Shown here piece after piece: positions 8,372 to 16,926 of a stretch of 64,000 nucleotides of DNA. This DNA is from Alphaproteobacteria bacterium (GTDB lineage: Bacteria > Pseudomonadota > Alphaproteobacteria > Sphingomonadales > Sphingomonadaceae). The position numbers were made by a program, and so were the translations under genes. The first letter of the stretch is position 1; every line of letters starts with the position of its first letter. Below the pieces are notes generated by a model. It did not search any database and had not been told where the DNA came from. It worked only from the letters and a program-made list of their open reading frames with translations. The stretch covers positions 186,001 to 250,000 of the forward strand of contig VBAC01000001.1 of NCBI GenBank assembly GCA_005883305.1. The letters are read 5' to 3'.

Positions 8372-9052
8372 TTATTGAGGGCTCCCCTTGAACCCCTGGG
8401 CGACGACGTACCACTCGCTCGAGCCCTTGCGGCTGGCCGGCGGCTTGGCGTGCTTCACAGTCGTGAACAGCCGCTTGAGCTGGGCGACGAGGCCCGCGTC
8501 AGCGCCGCCGGCGAGCACCTTGGCGACGAACGCGCCGCCCGGCTGCAGAACGTCGCCGGCGAAGTCGAGCGCGGCCTCGACCAGGCCCATGGTACGCAGA
8601 TGGTCGGTCTGCGGGTGGCCGACGGTGTTGGCCGCCATATCGGAAAGGACGAGATCGGCCGGGCCGCCGAGCGCTTCCTTGAGCCCGTCCGGGGCCGCAT
8701 CGTCCATGAAGTCCATCTGCAGGATCGTCGCGCCGTCGATCGGGTCGGTCGGCAGCAGGTCGATTCCGACCACCACGGCCTGCGGCAGCCGCTGCCGCAC
8801 GACCTGCGTCCACCCGCCCGGGGCGATGCCGAGGTCGATCACCCGCTTCGCGCCCTTGAGGAAGCCGAAACGCTCGTCGAGCTCGATCAGCTTGTAGGCG
8901 GCGCGCGAGCGATAGCCTTCGGCCTTGGCGCGCTTCACATAGGGGTCGTTGAGCTGCCGCTCGAGCCAGCGGGTCGAACCCACCTTGCGGCCCTTGGCGG
9001 TCTTGACCCGGGTCCTGAGGCCGCCGCCCGAGCCGGTCGGCGACCGGCTCAT
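8372..9052 (-). CDS. rlmE: 23S rRNA (uridine-2'-O) methyltransferase RlmE (FtsJ)
   Basis: This SAM-dependent enzyme methylates U2552 of 23S rRNA late in 50S assembly. The 226-aa protein has the family's N-terminal [20 protein letters not shown] region, the SAM site [14 protein letters not shown], and catalytic-tetrad regions (Lys in RSRAAYKL, Asp in LSDMAAN, Lys in FVAKVL). Its ATG at 9052 overlaps the ppx stop (ATGA), so both are on one mRNA. Longer upstream frames are shadows of ppx. Confidence 0.95.
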   Translation of the reverse strand: MSRSPTGSGGGLRTRVKTAKGRKVGSTRWLERQLNDPYVKRAKAEGYRSRAAYKLIELDERFGFLKGAKRVIDLGIAPGGWTQVVRQRLPQAVVVGIDLLPTDPIDGATILQMDFMDDAAPDGLKEALGGPADLVLSDMAANTVGHPQTDHLRTMGLVEAALDFAGDVLQPGGAFVAKVLAGGADAGLVAQLKRLFTTVKHAKPPASRKGSSEWYVVAQGFKGSPQ

Positions 9053-10116
9053 ATCTGGTGCCCGTCCCTCGCCATGAGCGAGCGCAGGATCCCTTCGCGG
9101 ATGCCGCGGTCGGCGACCCCCAGGGTCTCGGCCGGCCAGATGTCCATGATCGCCTCGAGGATCGCGCAGCCGGCGACGACCAGATCGGCCCGCTCGTGGC
9201 CGATGCACGGGAATTGCGCGCGCTCGGCATGATCCATCGCGGAAAGGGTCGCGCTGATCTCGCGCATCGCCGAGGCCGGCATCATCAGGCCGTCGACCTG
9301 GCGGCGGTCGTAGCTCGGAAGCGCGAGGTGGACGCTGGCCAGGGTCGTGACCGTGCCGCTGGTCCCCATCAGGCGAATGCCCTTTCGGCCCTTGGGCAGA
9401 AGCTCGACGAAGTGGCGGAAGGCGTGGCGTACGCGCTCGCGCATCCGGCCGTAGGCGGCGAGCCGCTCGGCGACGGTGGCGAAGGTGCGGCCCTCGCTCT
9501 CGGTCAGCGAGACGACGCCCCAGGGCGCGCTCCACCAGCATTTGATCCTCGGCTCGCCGCCGTCGGTGTCGACCAGCACCAATTCGGTCGATCCGCCGCC
9601 GATGTCGAAGATCAGCGCCGGCTCGTCGCCCGGCTCGAGCAGCCGGTGGCAGCCGAGCATTGCGAGCCGCGCTTCCTCTTCGGGCGCGATGATCTCGAGG
9701 CAGATTCCGGTCTCGCGCCTGACTCGCTCGACGAAATGGCGCCCGTTGACCGCCCGCCGGCAGGCCTCTGTGGCGACCGAGCGGGCGAGGCTGACCCGGC
9801 GCCGGCGGAGCTTTTCCGCGCAGACCGAGAGCGCGGAGACGGCGCGGTCCATCGCCGCCTCGGAGAGCTTGCCCGAGGTCGCCATGCCTTCGCCCATCCG
9901 GACGACGCGCGAGAAGGCGTCGATGACGGTGAAGCCTTCGTCGGTCGGGCGGGCGATGAGCAGGCGGCAATTGTTGGTGCCGAGATCGATCGCGCCATAG
10001 GTGTGGCGCGAGGCCCAGCGGCGCGGCGGCAACCCGCGCGGGGCCGGTGCGCCGACAAGTTCGGGAGGCTGGTCTTCGACCGGCGCTGATACAGCGGAAG
10101 CGGCTTGCTCCGACAT
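9049..10116 (-). CDS. ppx: Ppx/GppA family exopolyphosphatase / pppGpp phosphatase
   Basis: This ASKHA-fold phosphatase hydrolyses polyphosphate or pppGpp. From ATG 10116 it has 355 aa with a Pro-rich N-terminal tail, then [15 protein letters not shown] (phosphate 1), the central EEEARLA segment, [10 protein letters not shown] (phosphate 2) and a GTSGT loop. It is the short single-domain form without the C-terminal HD extension seen in E. coli Ppx. The open frame extends upstream through the tRNA region to 10335, but the family N-terminus and the tRNA make 10116 the sensible start. It is coupled to rlmE, the usual arrangement in this group. Confidence 0.9.
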   Translation of the reverse strand: MSEQAASAVSAPVEDQPPELVGAPAPRGLPPRRWASRHTYGAIDLGTNNCRLLIARPTDEGFTVIDAFSRVVRMGEGMATSGKLSEAAMDRAVSALSVCAEKLRRRRVSLARSVATEACRRAVNGRHFVERVRRETGICLEIIAPEEEARLAMLGCHRLLEPGDEPALIFDIGGGSTELVLVDTDGGEPRIKCWWSAPWGVVSLTESEGRTFATVAERLAAYGRMRERVRHAFRHFVELLPKGRKGIRLMGTSGTVTTLASVHLALPSYDRRQVDGLMMPASAMREISATLSAMDHAERAQFPCIGHERADLVVAGCAILEAIMDIWPAETLGVADRGIREGILRSLMARDGHQI

Positions 10117-10290
10117 TCCGAACGTCTCATTCTGTTTTCGTTTCGGGAGGCGATAGGCCGCCCAGTGACTTGCCGCCTTTGTACATGAGGGGGGTTTGCG
10201 GAGCAAGGAGCGGGCAAGGGCCGGTGCCGGGCACGCCCCAGCGGCGTTGACAGCCCCGGCCCGCCTGCCTATCTCGCGGCCCTCCCGATC

Positions 10291-10364
10291 TGCCCGATCG
10301 TCTAATGGTAAGACTACGGACTCTGACTCCGTCAATCGAGGTTCGAATCCTCGTCGGGCATCCA
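10291..10364 (+). tRNA. tRNA-Gln (anticodon CTG)
   Basis: A full cloverleaf can be drawn. The acceptor stem TGCCCGA pairs with TCGGGCA, the D arm is GTC-TAATGGTAA-GAC, and the anticodon stem ACGGA/TCCGT encloses CTCTGAC with anticodon CTG. The T stem CGAGG/CCTCG carries TTCGAAT. The 3' CCA is encoded at 10362-10364. The anticodon reads CAG (Gln). It lies between the divergent ppx and the next plus-strand gene. Confidence 0.96.
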
Positions 10365-10430
10365 GCTTTTCCGCATTGACCCACGCCGCTCCGCGCCTAA
10401 CCTCGCGCCGGATTTCCCTGGCCGGAGAAG

Positions 10431-11261
10431 ATGATGCGCCCCCTGATCGCCATCGCCGCGCTGATCGTCGCGGGCACAGGCGCGCCGGCCGAGGCGGACG
10501 TCACGGCGCGCTATGCGGGAACCGGAAGATCGGCGCCGGGCCTGACCTTCGCAGTCGCCGATAACGGCCGGGTGCGCGCCGAGACCATTCGCCCCAATCA
10601 GCCCGAGGAACGCGCCATCCTGATCACGCGCGGCGGAATCGGCTATCTTTCGGCGGCGGACGCGCAGGGGCGATTCGTCGGCCGCCAGGACGACATATTG
10701 GCGGTCGCGAGCGAGGTCATGCGCGCCGCCGTGCCGCCCGAGGCGCGCACGGCGATGCGCCATGTCGCCGCCATGCGCTTCGAGATCGTCGAGGGCGGGA
10801 TGGAGACGGTCGGCGGCCGGCAGGGGCGCCTCTACCGCGTGACTCCGGTCCTGGCGCCGGTGGGCCCGGTGGTGGCGCCGGAGGGCGACGTAAGCCCGGC
10901 AGGGCCGCACGGCCACGATTTCGACGGCCCCGAAGCGGACGAGGAGAATGCGATGCCGCCCGCGTTCGACGTGGTGATCTCGGACGATCCGGAGCTGGCG
11001 CCGATCGGCCGCGAGATGGCGCGGCTGTTCGACAGCGGGAGCGTCCTCCTTGAAGCCATGTTCGGGACGATGCCCGGCGCGGTCGGGCAGGTCCGCGCGT
11101 TGCTCGCCCGCGGGACTCTGATCCGCTTCGCCGACGAGGTCCGGCTGGGCAGCGTGGACCGCGCCGCCATCCCGCAGAGCGCCTTCGACTTGCCCGGGCG
11201 CGTGCTGACCCGCGCCCAGCTGCGCGCCCGGGCGCCGCAGATGCAGATGCGGCCGGACTAG
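10431..11261 (+). CDS. Secreted hypothetical protein
   Basis: This 276-aa protein has a signal peptide ([18 protein letters not shown]) and is otherwise soluble. It contains repeated beta-strand patterns such as [15 protein letters not shown] and [12 protein letters not shown]. No known domain is recognised. ATG 10434, one codon in, has better spacing to the GGAGAA sequence than ATG 10431. Four bases separate its stop from the glutaminase start, so the two are probably co-transcribed. Third-position GC bias supports a real gene. Confidence 0.75.
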   Translation: MMRPLIAIAALIVAGTGAPAEADVTARYAGTGRSAPGLTFAVADNGRVRAETIRPNQPEERAILITRGGIGYLSAADAQGRFVGRQDDILAVASEVMRAAVPPEARTAMRHVAAMRFEIVEGGMETVGGRQGRLYRVTPVLAPVGPVVAPEGDVSPAGPHGHDFDGPEADEENAMPPAFDVVISDDPELAPIGREMARLFDSGSVLLEAMFGTMPGAVGQVRALLARGTLIRFADEVRLGSVDRAAIPQSAFDLPGRVLTRAQLRARAPQMQMRPD

Positions 11262-11265
11262 CCCG

Positions 11266-12183
11266 GTGGACGACCTCCTCGCCGAGGTGCTCGCGGCCGC
11301 CGCGCCGCATCGCGCCGAGGGCAAGGTTGCGACTTACATTCCGGCGCTGGCTGGCGTCGATCCGGCCAAGCTGGGCATTGCCGTCGCCGACAGGGAAGGC
11401 CGCGTGTGGGGCGCCGGCGATTGCGGCGAGGCCTTCTCGATGCAGTCCATCTCCAAGGTCTTCACGCTGGCGCTCGCGCTCGACCGCGTCGGGGCGAGCC
11501 TGTGGGACAAGGTGGGGCGCGAGCCTTCGGGCTCCGCGTTCAATTCGGTCGTCCAGCTCGAAAGCGAGCGCGGCAAGCCGCGCAACCCGCTGATCAACCC
11601 GGGCGCGATGGTGGTGACCGACCAGCTGATCGGCGAGCGCGACGCCGACGCGGCGATCGGCGACCTTCTCGCCTTGCTCCGCAGGCAGGCGCGCGACGAG
11701 GGCGTCGGCGTGGACGAGGAGGTGGCACGATCCGAGGCGCGGACCGGCGCCCGCAACCGTTCGCTCGCTTGGTTCATGAAGAGCTTCGGAGTCCTCGCCA
11801 ACGATGTCGACGAGGTTCTGGACGCCTATTTCCGCCAGTGCGCGGTGGCGATGTCGTGCCGCCAGCTCGCCCGCGCCGGCCTGTTCCTCGCCTTCGACGG
11901 GCGCGATCCCGAAAGCGGCGAGGAGGTCACCGCCTGGCATCGGGCGCGGCGGATCAACAGCGTGATGATGCTCTGCGGCCATTATGACAATTCGGGCGAG
12001 TTCGCCTTCCGGGTCGGCCTGCCCGGCAAGAGCGGGGTCGGCGGCGGAATCCTGGCCATCGCGCCGGGCCATGGAAGCATCGCCGTCTGGTCGCCGGGCC
12101 TCAACGCGGCGGGCACCAGCGCGGCCGGCGCCGCGGCGCTCGAGGCACTGGTCGAGCGGACCGGCTGGTCGGTGTTCTTCTAG
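11266..12183 (+). CDS. glsA: Glutaminase
   Basis: This enzyme hydrolyses L-glutamine to glutamate and ammonia. The 305-aa protein from GTG 11266 has the serine-dependent beta-lactamase-like fold of the Glutaminase family. Visible features are the catalytic Ser-x-x-Lys in [10 protein letters not shown], then [22 protein letters not shown], the conserved [13 protein letters not shown]-like region (here starting RNRSLAWF), and [11 protein letters not shown] near the end. The length matches the family closely. GTG is the only start that preserves the normal N-terminus. Confidence 0.95.
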   Translation: MDDLLAEVLAAAAPHRAEGKVATYIPALAGVDPAKLGIAVADREGRVWGAGDCGEAFSMQSISKVFTLALALDRVGASLWDKVGREPSGSAFNSVVQLESERGKPRNPLINPGAMVVTDQLIGERDADAAIGDLLALLRRQARDEGVGVDEEVARSEARTGARNRSLAWFMKSFGVLANDVDEVLDAYFRQCAVAMSCRQLARAGLFLAFDGRDPESGEEVTAWHRARRINSVMMLCGHYDNSGEFAFRVGLPGKSGVGGGILAIAPGHGSIAVWSPGLNAAGTSAAGAAALEALVERTGWSVFF

Positions 12184-12228
12184 GGCCCGCACTCAATTAG
12201 GCTTAGCGATTTTTCGTTCAATTACGGA

Positions 12229-12346
12229 GTCATCCCGGCGAAGGCCGGGACCCATGAACTCTGCATGCCCAGAAGAAGCTTCGGACTTCGCCACCCTTCT
12301 TCATCCTCCGGTGTGCATGGGTCCCGGCCTGCGCCGGGATGACTCC
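12229..12346. repeat. Palindromic intergenic repeat, GTCATCCCGGCG family
   Basis: Two inverted arms, GTCATCCCGGCGAAGGCCGG at the left and the near reverse complement ending in GCCGGGATGAC at the right, flank about 60 bp. The same arm family recurs at 53808-53926 and, as a variant, at 23184-23280. It lies downstream of glsA in a 364-bp gap without other genes and could form a long hairpin in transcripts. It is REP/BIME-like and has no coding capacity. Confidence 0.8.
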
Positions 12347-12547
12347 ATTTTCTGGCCCAAACCTCAATTCCAATTGAGTCCTGACCCTGGGCAGCCGCGC
12401 ATTTGGTCGGCGGGGGCGGGGCCTTTGTCGAGGGGCGGACGCTGCCGTCGAAAGCTCCGCTCCGGCCGTCGAAGTCCCGGCGCGCTCCTGAATCATCCCC
12501 GGTAGGAGAGTGGAAGCGGCACTTCCGCCGCGCCAAGGAGATGAAAG

Positions 12548-12649
12548 ATGACTGCCGCCTCGTTCCGCGATCTCGCCACCACCTTCGCCGCCTTCTTCGT
12601 CGGCATCCTGCTGGTGGCCGCGTCCGGCGCCGCGCCGCTGATGGCGTAG
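12548..12649 (+). CDS. Small single-pass membrane protein (33 aa)
   Basis: An ORF too short for routine calling begins at ATG 12548, seven bases after a strong AAGGAG. It encodes 33 residues: a short polar N-terminus (TAASFRDLATT), then a hydrophobic stretch FAAFFVGILLVAASG, and ends APLMA. The ribosome-binding site and the clean membrane segment support expression. Similar tiny one-pass proteins are common in sphingomonads, but I know no function. It stands alone between glutaminase and the amidohydrolase. Confidence 0.6.
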   Translation: MTAASFRDLATTFAAFFVGILLVAASGAAPLMA

Positions 12650-12731
12650 GGCATGGGCCTCATTCGGGAGCCGCGCCCGGGTTGTTGAAGCCCGCGCGCG
12701 GCTTCTTGCTATTCGGTCCCGCGCAGTCTTC

Positions 12732-13994
12732 TCAGGGCGCGCGAATTTCGACTCCGCCCTTCATCACCAGCCGCACGGCGCGGACCGCATGAATGTCGGC
12801 GGTGGGATCGCCTTCGACCGCGACGAGGTCGGCGAGAAGCCCGGGGCGGATTGCGCCGCGGTCGGCGAGATGGAATATCCCGGCATTGCCCGAGGTCGCG
12901 GCGATCAGCACCTCGGCCGGACTCATCCCGTAGGCGGCCATCAGCTCCATCTCGCGCGCATTGTCGCCGTGCGCGTAGACCCCGACGTCGCCGCCCATGC
13001 ACATCCTCACCCCGGCGGCCCGCGCCGCAGCGAAGCTCGCCCGGCTGCCCCGGACCGCTTCCGGCTCGGGCGCGGTCCCGTTCCAGCCGCGATAGCGGGC
13101 GACAGCGTCGGTCGCGGCCAGAGTCGGGCAGAGCGCGGTGCCGCGCTCGCGCATCAGGCGGAACACTTCGGGCGTTCCGTCATAGCCGTGCTCGATCGTG
13201 TCGACCCCGGCGAGGATGGCCCGGCGCATGCCCTCGGCGGTGGCGGCATGGGCGGCGACGGTTCGGCCGGCGGCATGGGCCACCTCGGCCGCGGCGCGCA
13301 TCTCCTCGATGGTGAAGGTCGCCCGGCTCGGCTCGCCCGGGCGCCAGCGATAGTCGGCGTAGAATTTGACGACGTCCGCCCCGCCGCCGATCTGCCGGCG
13401 CGTGGCCGCGACCAGCTCCGGCCCGTCCGCCTCCTCCGCGCCGAGCAGGGGCGCGGTCGCATCGAAGGTCTTGGGCCCGTAGCTTCCGGTGGCGACCAGA
13501 GCGCGGGTGGCGACGAGCAGGCGAGGGCCCGGCACGATTCCCTGGGCGATGGCGTCGCGCAGGCCGACGTCGGCATAGCCCGCGCCCTCGGTGCCGAGGT
13601 CGCGCAATGTGGTGAAGCCGGCCATCAGCGTGGCGCGGGCGTTGGCCACGGCTCGGGCGGTGCGCAGCGCGAGCGGCTCGCGAAGCACCTGATCGTCCCA
13701 GCTGGCCTCGTTATAGGGATGGAGGAAGAGGTGGGCGTGGCCCTCGATCAGGCCGGGCATCAGGGTCATGCCCGGAAGCTCGATCACGCGCGCGCCGGGC
13801 GGCGCAGCAAGGCCCGGCCCGGCCGCCTCGATCCGGTCGCCGCGGACCAGCACCTGCCAGCCCTCATGCGGCCGCGGATCGACTCCGTCGAAGACTCGCG
13901 CCGGGCGAAGCAGGATCGCCTCGCCTTGCTGCGCGGAGGCGGGGACGGCGGCCAGCGCCGCCAGCAGGATCAGGAACCAGCGCCAGCCCGGCAT
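12732..13994 (-). CDS. Secreted amidohydrolase-family metallo-enzyme
   Basis: This 420-aa protein has a signal peptide (LILLAALAAVPASAQ) and an amidohydrolase TIM barrel. The metal-site motifs are in order: EGHAHLF (HxH), VVKFYAD (a Lys that may be carboxylated), VAAHAAT (His), IEHGYDG (His) and MGGDVGV (Asp). The C-terminus RPGLLADLVAVEGDP is typical of imidazolonepropionase- and prolidase-like members. Many secreted sphingomonad relatives act as Xaa-Pro dipeptidases or on cyclic amides. The substrate here is unknown. Confidence 0.85.
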   Translation of the reverse strand: MPGWRWFLILLAALAAVPASAQQGEAILLRPARVFDGVDPRPHEGWQVLVRGDRIEAAGPGLAAPPGARVIELPGMTLMPGLIEGHAHLFLHPYNEASWDDQVLREPLALRTARAVANARATLMAGFTTLRDLGTEGAGYADVGLRDAIAQGIVPGPRLLVATRALVATGSYGPKTFDATAPLLGAEEADGPELVAATRRQIGGGADVVKFYADYRWRPGEPSRATFTIEEMRAAAEVAHAAGRTVAAHAATAEGMRRAILAGVDTIEHGYDGTPEVFRLMRERGTALCPTLAATDAVARYRGWNGTAPEPEAVRGSRASFAAARAAGVRMCMGGDVGVYAHGDNAREMELMAAYGMSPAEVLIAATSGNAGIFHLADRGAIRPGLLADLVAVEGDPTADIHAVRAVRLVMKGGVEIRAP

Positions 13995-14054
13995 CGACCA
14001 CCCTCCTTCGATCTCGGAAGGGGTTAATCGCCGCCGCGCCGGGGCGCAACGGGA

Positions 14055-14357
14055 TCAGCCGTTGCCGCGCTTGCGGCGGGTTTCCCAGCCCTTCTTGGCG
14101 GCGGCGCTGCGGCTCTCGGAGGTGCGGCTGGACGAAGAGCCTCCCTTGCGGCCGCCCCTTCGCGCGCTGGCGTTGCTGTCCTTCCTGCCGCGGCCGGAAC
14201 CCGATTTGTTGCCGCCGCCCGAATCCTTGTTGACGGTCGCCCAGGCGCGGCTCTTGGCCTCCTTCTCGGAGACTCCGCGATCCTCATAGCCCTCGGCGAT
14301 ATGCTCGGCCTTGCGCTTCTGCTTGTCGGTATATTTGTCCTTGTCGCCCTGTGGCAT
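14055..14357 (-). CDS. Small basic Gly/Ser-rich protein (often called plasmid stabilisation protein)
   Basis: This 100-residue protein starts with a helical, charged segment (DKYTDKQKRKAEHIAEGYEDRGVSEKEAKSRAWATVNK) and continues as a Gly/Ser/Arg/Lys-rich tail. The AEGYEDRGVSEKEAKSRAWATVNK core is widespread in alphaproteobacteria and usually carries the label 'plasmid stabilization protein' without experimental support. It resembles stress-induced nucleic-acid-binding or desiccation proteins. It sits between two minus-strand secreted hydrolases. Confidence 0.75.
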   Translation of the reverse strand: MPQGDKDKYTDKQKRKAEHIAEGYEDRGVSEKEAKSRAWATVNKDSGGGNKSGSGRGRKDSNASARRGGRKGGSSSSRTSESRSAAAKKGWETRRKRGNG

Positions 14358-14406
14358 GACCGGAACTCCTTTCCGCCGGCGACAACGCGCGGAAAGGATT
14401 GGAGTT

Positions 14407-16221
14407 CTACGCCAACGACGCCCGCACGCGCTGCTGGAGCACGGTCAGCGGCATCGCGCCGCCGTTCAGCACCGAATCGTGGAACGCCTTGATGTCGAAG
14501 CGCGCGCCCATCCTCCGCTCGGCCTCGGCGCGCAAGGCGGCGATCACGGTCTGGCCGCTCTTGTAGGCGCAGGCCTGGCCGGGCCACACGCAATAGCGCT
14601 CGATCTCGCGCACCGCCGATCCTTCCGGCTCGGCGGCATTGTCGATCATGTAGCGGATCGCCTGCTCGCGGCTCCATCCCTTGGCGTGGAGCCCGGAATC
14701 GACGACCAGCCGGACGGCGCGGAACAGATAGGATTGGAGGTAGCCGATCTTGCCCAGCGCATCGCCCTCGTAGCAGCCGAGCTCGTCGGCCACCCGCTCG
14801 GCGTAGAGCGCCCAGCCCTCGCTATAGGCGGAAAAGCCGCCGACTCGCCGGTAGACCGGCAGCGATCCCGCCTCGCGCGCGATGCTGATCTGGAAATGGT
14901 GGCCGGGAATGCCCTCGTGATAGGTCAAGGTCTTGAGGCCCATCTTGGGCCATTCGTGCGTGTCCTTGAGGTTGATATAATAGGTGCCGGGCCGCGAATT
15001 ATCGAGCGGCGCGCCTTGGTAATAGCCGCCCGGAGCGCCGGATTCGATCGCCGCCGGGACCCGGTTGATGCGCAGGTCCGCGCGGGGAAGCGTGTTGAAC
15101 ATGCGCGGCAAACGCGGGCGGATGTCGGCCAGCACCTCGTCGAGATAGGCGAGCAGCGCCGTCCGCCCCTCGTCGGTGTTCGGATAGAGGTTGCGCGCGT
15201 CGACGTTGAGCGCGTTGATCCGCTCGCCGACCGTCCCTCGGGTGAAGCCCTCGGCGCGCAGCAGCGGATCGAGCTGGCCGTGGAGCTCGGCGACCTGGGC
15301 GAGGCCCATGCGGTGGATGTCGTCGCCGGTCATCGTCGTCGTCGTGTTGGCGCGCAGCCCCCAGGCATAATAAGCCTCGCCGTCGGGCAGGCGGTGAGCG
15401 CCGGCCTCGTGGGTGGCATTGGGGCGGAGCGCGCGAAGCGCGGCGATCTGGCGGTCGAGCGCCGAGGCGATCGGGCCGGAAACCAGCGCGGACGCGCGCG
15501 CCCCGTAATCGCCTTCCAGATGCGCTTCGCCGGCGCGGCGGACGAGCGAACGGACCAACGTGGTCTCGCCCGCCGGGGTCGCGCGAAGCCGCTCGAGATT
15601 GCCGATCGCCTTGTCGAGCACGAAATCGGGCGGGGTGACCCCGAGCCCGGCGTCGTGGCGGATGCGCGCCGTCTCCTCGTCGAGGTTGGCGGCAAAGGCT
15701 TCGAGCCGGGAGAGGTAATAATCGGCGTCCTGGGCGGTGCGGACCGGGTGCTGCGTATCGAGGAAATCGGGCACCTGGTAATAAGCGCCGCCGAGCTGGC
15801 TGACGACATAGGGGGCCACGCGGCCTCCGGCATTGCCGTAGTGAAAGCGCGCGCCCATCGAGCCGATCTCGGCGCGGAAGGCGGCGATGTCGTAGTTGAG
15901 CCGGCCCGCCTCGCTCAGGCCCGCGCGCCCGAACGCGTTCAGCTCTCCCGCGCGCCGTACCGCCTTCGCCCGCTCGGCGTCGGCCCTGGCCTGGGATGCG
16001 TCGCCGAGCCGTCCGCGAAGCGCCGCGAGTTCCCCGGTGTCGAGGCCGAGATTGGTGGCGGTGGTCGGCATGTCGCGCAGGTCCTCGTCGAACCAGCGCG
16101 TCAGCAAGGCATCGAGCGCCCGGTCGCGGTCATTGGTGTCCTGCGCGACGGCTTTCGGTGCAAACCCGGCCAGGGCAAGGGCGGCGGTGGAGCTGGCGAG
16201 AAACGTGCGGCGGTCGAGCAA
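14407..16221 (-). CDS. DUF885 family secreted metallopeptidase-like protein
   Basis: This 604-aa protein begins with a twin-arginine type signal (DRRTFLASS, then a hydrophobic stretch to about AVA at residue 26). The DUF885 domain fills the rest. It carries HEGIPGHH at residues 435-442, a zinc-peptidase-like motif, followed by YSEGWALYAER with a likely third ligand. DUF885 proteins are related to M2/M3-type peptidases. The actual substrate is unknown. The family assignment is firm and the catalytic role is inferred. Confidence 0.88.
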   Translation of the reverse strand: MLDRRTFLASSTAALALAGFAPKAVAQDTNDRDRALDALLTRWFDEDLRDMPTTATNLGLDTGELAALRGRLGDASQARADAERAKAVRRAGELNAFGRAGLSEAGRLNYDIAAFRAEIGSMGARFHYGNAGGRVAPYVVSQLGGAYYQVPDFLDTQHPVRTAQDADYYLSRLEAFAANLDEETARIRHDAGLGVTPPDFVLDKAIGNLERLRATPAGETTLVRSLVRRAGEAHLEGDYGARASALVSGPIASALDRQIAALRALRPNATHEAGAHRLPDGEAYYAWGLRANTTTTMTGDDIHRMGLAQVAELHGQLDPLLRAEGFTRGTVGERINALNVDARNLYPNTDEGRTALLAYLDEVLADIRPRLPRMFNTLPRADLRINRVPAAIESGAPGGYYQGAPLDNSRPGTYYINLKDTHEWPKMGLKTLTYHEGIPGHHFQISIAREAGSLPVYRRVGGFSAYSEGWALYAERVADELGCYEGDALGKIGYLQSYLFRAVRLVVDSGLHAKGWSREQAIRYMIDNAAEPEGSAVREIERYCVWPGQACAYKSGQTVIAALRAEAERRMGARFDIKAFHDSVLNGGAMPLTVLQQRVRASLA

Positions 16222-16369
16222 GGCAGGCCTCCATGGAATGCGGTTCGCTCCGGCCTAGGCCCGCGCCGCCACGCGCGCAATATGGGTCGAATGCGGGGCT
16301 CCAGGCGGGCGAACGCAAAAGGATTAGCGCCGAATGGGAATGGCTTATCGCCCTGGGCTTATCTTTAAT

Positions 16370-16404
16370 CTTATGCTAATAGTTGAGAAAGCATAAGCAT
16401 TAGC
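16370..16404. promoter_or_regulatory. Inverted repeat upstream of the MarR gene, probable operator
   Basis: CTTATGCT (16370-16377) and AGCATAAG (16390-16397) form an 8-bp perfect inverted repeat 12 bp apart. A second pair, GCTAAT (16375-16380) and ATTAGC (16399-16404), overlaps it. The block is AT-rich and lies 22-56 bp before the MarR start, where such regulators usually bind to repress themselves. The operator role is inferred. Confidence 0.5.
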
Positions 16405-16425
16405 CTTGCTAACGAAGGAGGCGGG

Positions 16426-16851
16426 ATGGGCGAGGGGGAAGCCAAAGACGTCGCGGCGCGGCTGCATTCGAGCGCGGTCCGCTTGCTGAGGACTCTTCGG
16501 CGGGAGGATGACGGCAGCGGCCTTTCCGCGCCGCGCCTGTCGGCGCTGTCGGTGATCGTCTTCGCCGGGCCGATGTCGCTCGCCGAGCTGGCGGCGGCGG
16601 AGCAGGTCAAGCCGCCGACGATGAGCCGGATCGTCGACGCCTTGGTCGAGCGCGGCCTCGTCACCCGCGTCGCCAAGCCCGGGGACCGCCGCAGCGTCGA
16701 GATCGCCGCCACGAGCGAGGGCGCCGGCCTGCTCGACGCCGGCCGCGAGCGCCGGGTTCACGCATTGGTGAAGCGGTTGGGCAGCCTCGCCGACAGCGAA
16801 CGCCGGGCGCTCGCCCGCGGAGTCGAGATATTGGAACGGGTGACACGCTAA
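16426..16851 (+). CDS. MarR-family transcriptional regulator
   Basis: This 141-aa protein has the MarR winged-helix layout: an N-terminal dimerisation helix ([15 protein letters not shown]), the recognition region [25 protein letters not shown], the wing [17 protein letters not shown], and a C-terminal dimer helix. MarR proteins repress genes until a ligand or oxidant binds. The adjacent divergent gene is the DUF885 protein, and an inverted repeat lies between them, so autoregulation and perhaps control of that gene are plausible. Confidence 0.88.
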   Translation: MGEGEAKDVAARLHSSAVRLLRTLRREDDGSGLSAPRLSALSVIVFAGPMSLAELAAAEQVKPPTMSRIVDALVERGLVTRVAKPGDRRSVEIAATSEGAGLLDAGRERRVHALVKRLGSLADSERRALARGVEILERVTR

Positions 16852-16865
16852 GCGCGCATCCGCCC

Positions 16866-16894
16866 TTGCTGCATTGCAGCACGATGTCTATATG
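16866..16894 (+). promoter_or_regulatory. Candidate typA promoter overlapping a 15-bp palindrome
   Basis: TTGCTG (16866-16871) and TATATG (16889-16894) are separated by 17 bp, a good alphaproteobacterial -35/-10 pair placed about 33 bp before the typA ATG. The -35 is embedded in a perfect palindrome, TGCTGCA-T-TGCAGCA (16867-16881). This contains CTGC-N3-GCAG, the form reported for PhaR-type repressor sites, so a repressor could block this promoter. The repressor identity is speculative. Confidence 0.45.
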
Positions 16895-16926
16895 GCCGCC
16901 GCACCCCAATCGAGAGTTACCGCACG

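Noticed and set aside
10117-10335. N-terminal extension of the ppx frame
   Set aside because: It would run into the tRNA-Gln gene and adds residues unlike the family. ATG 10116 gives the normal start.
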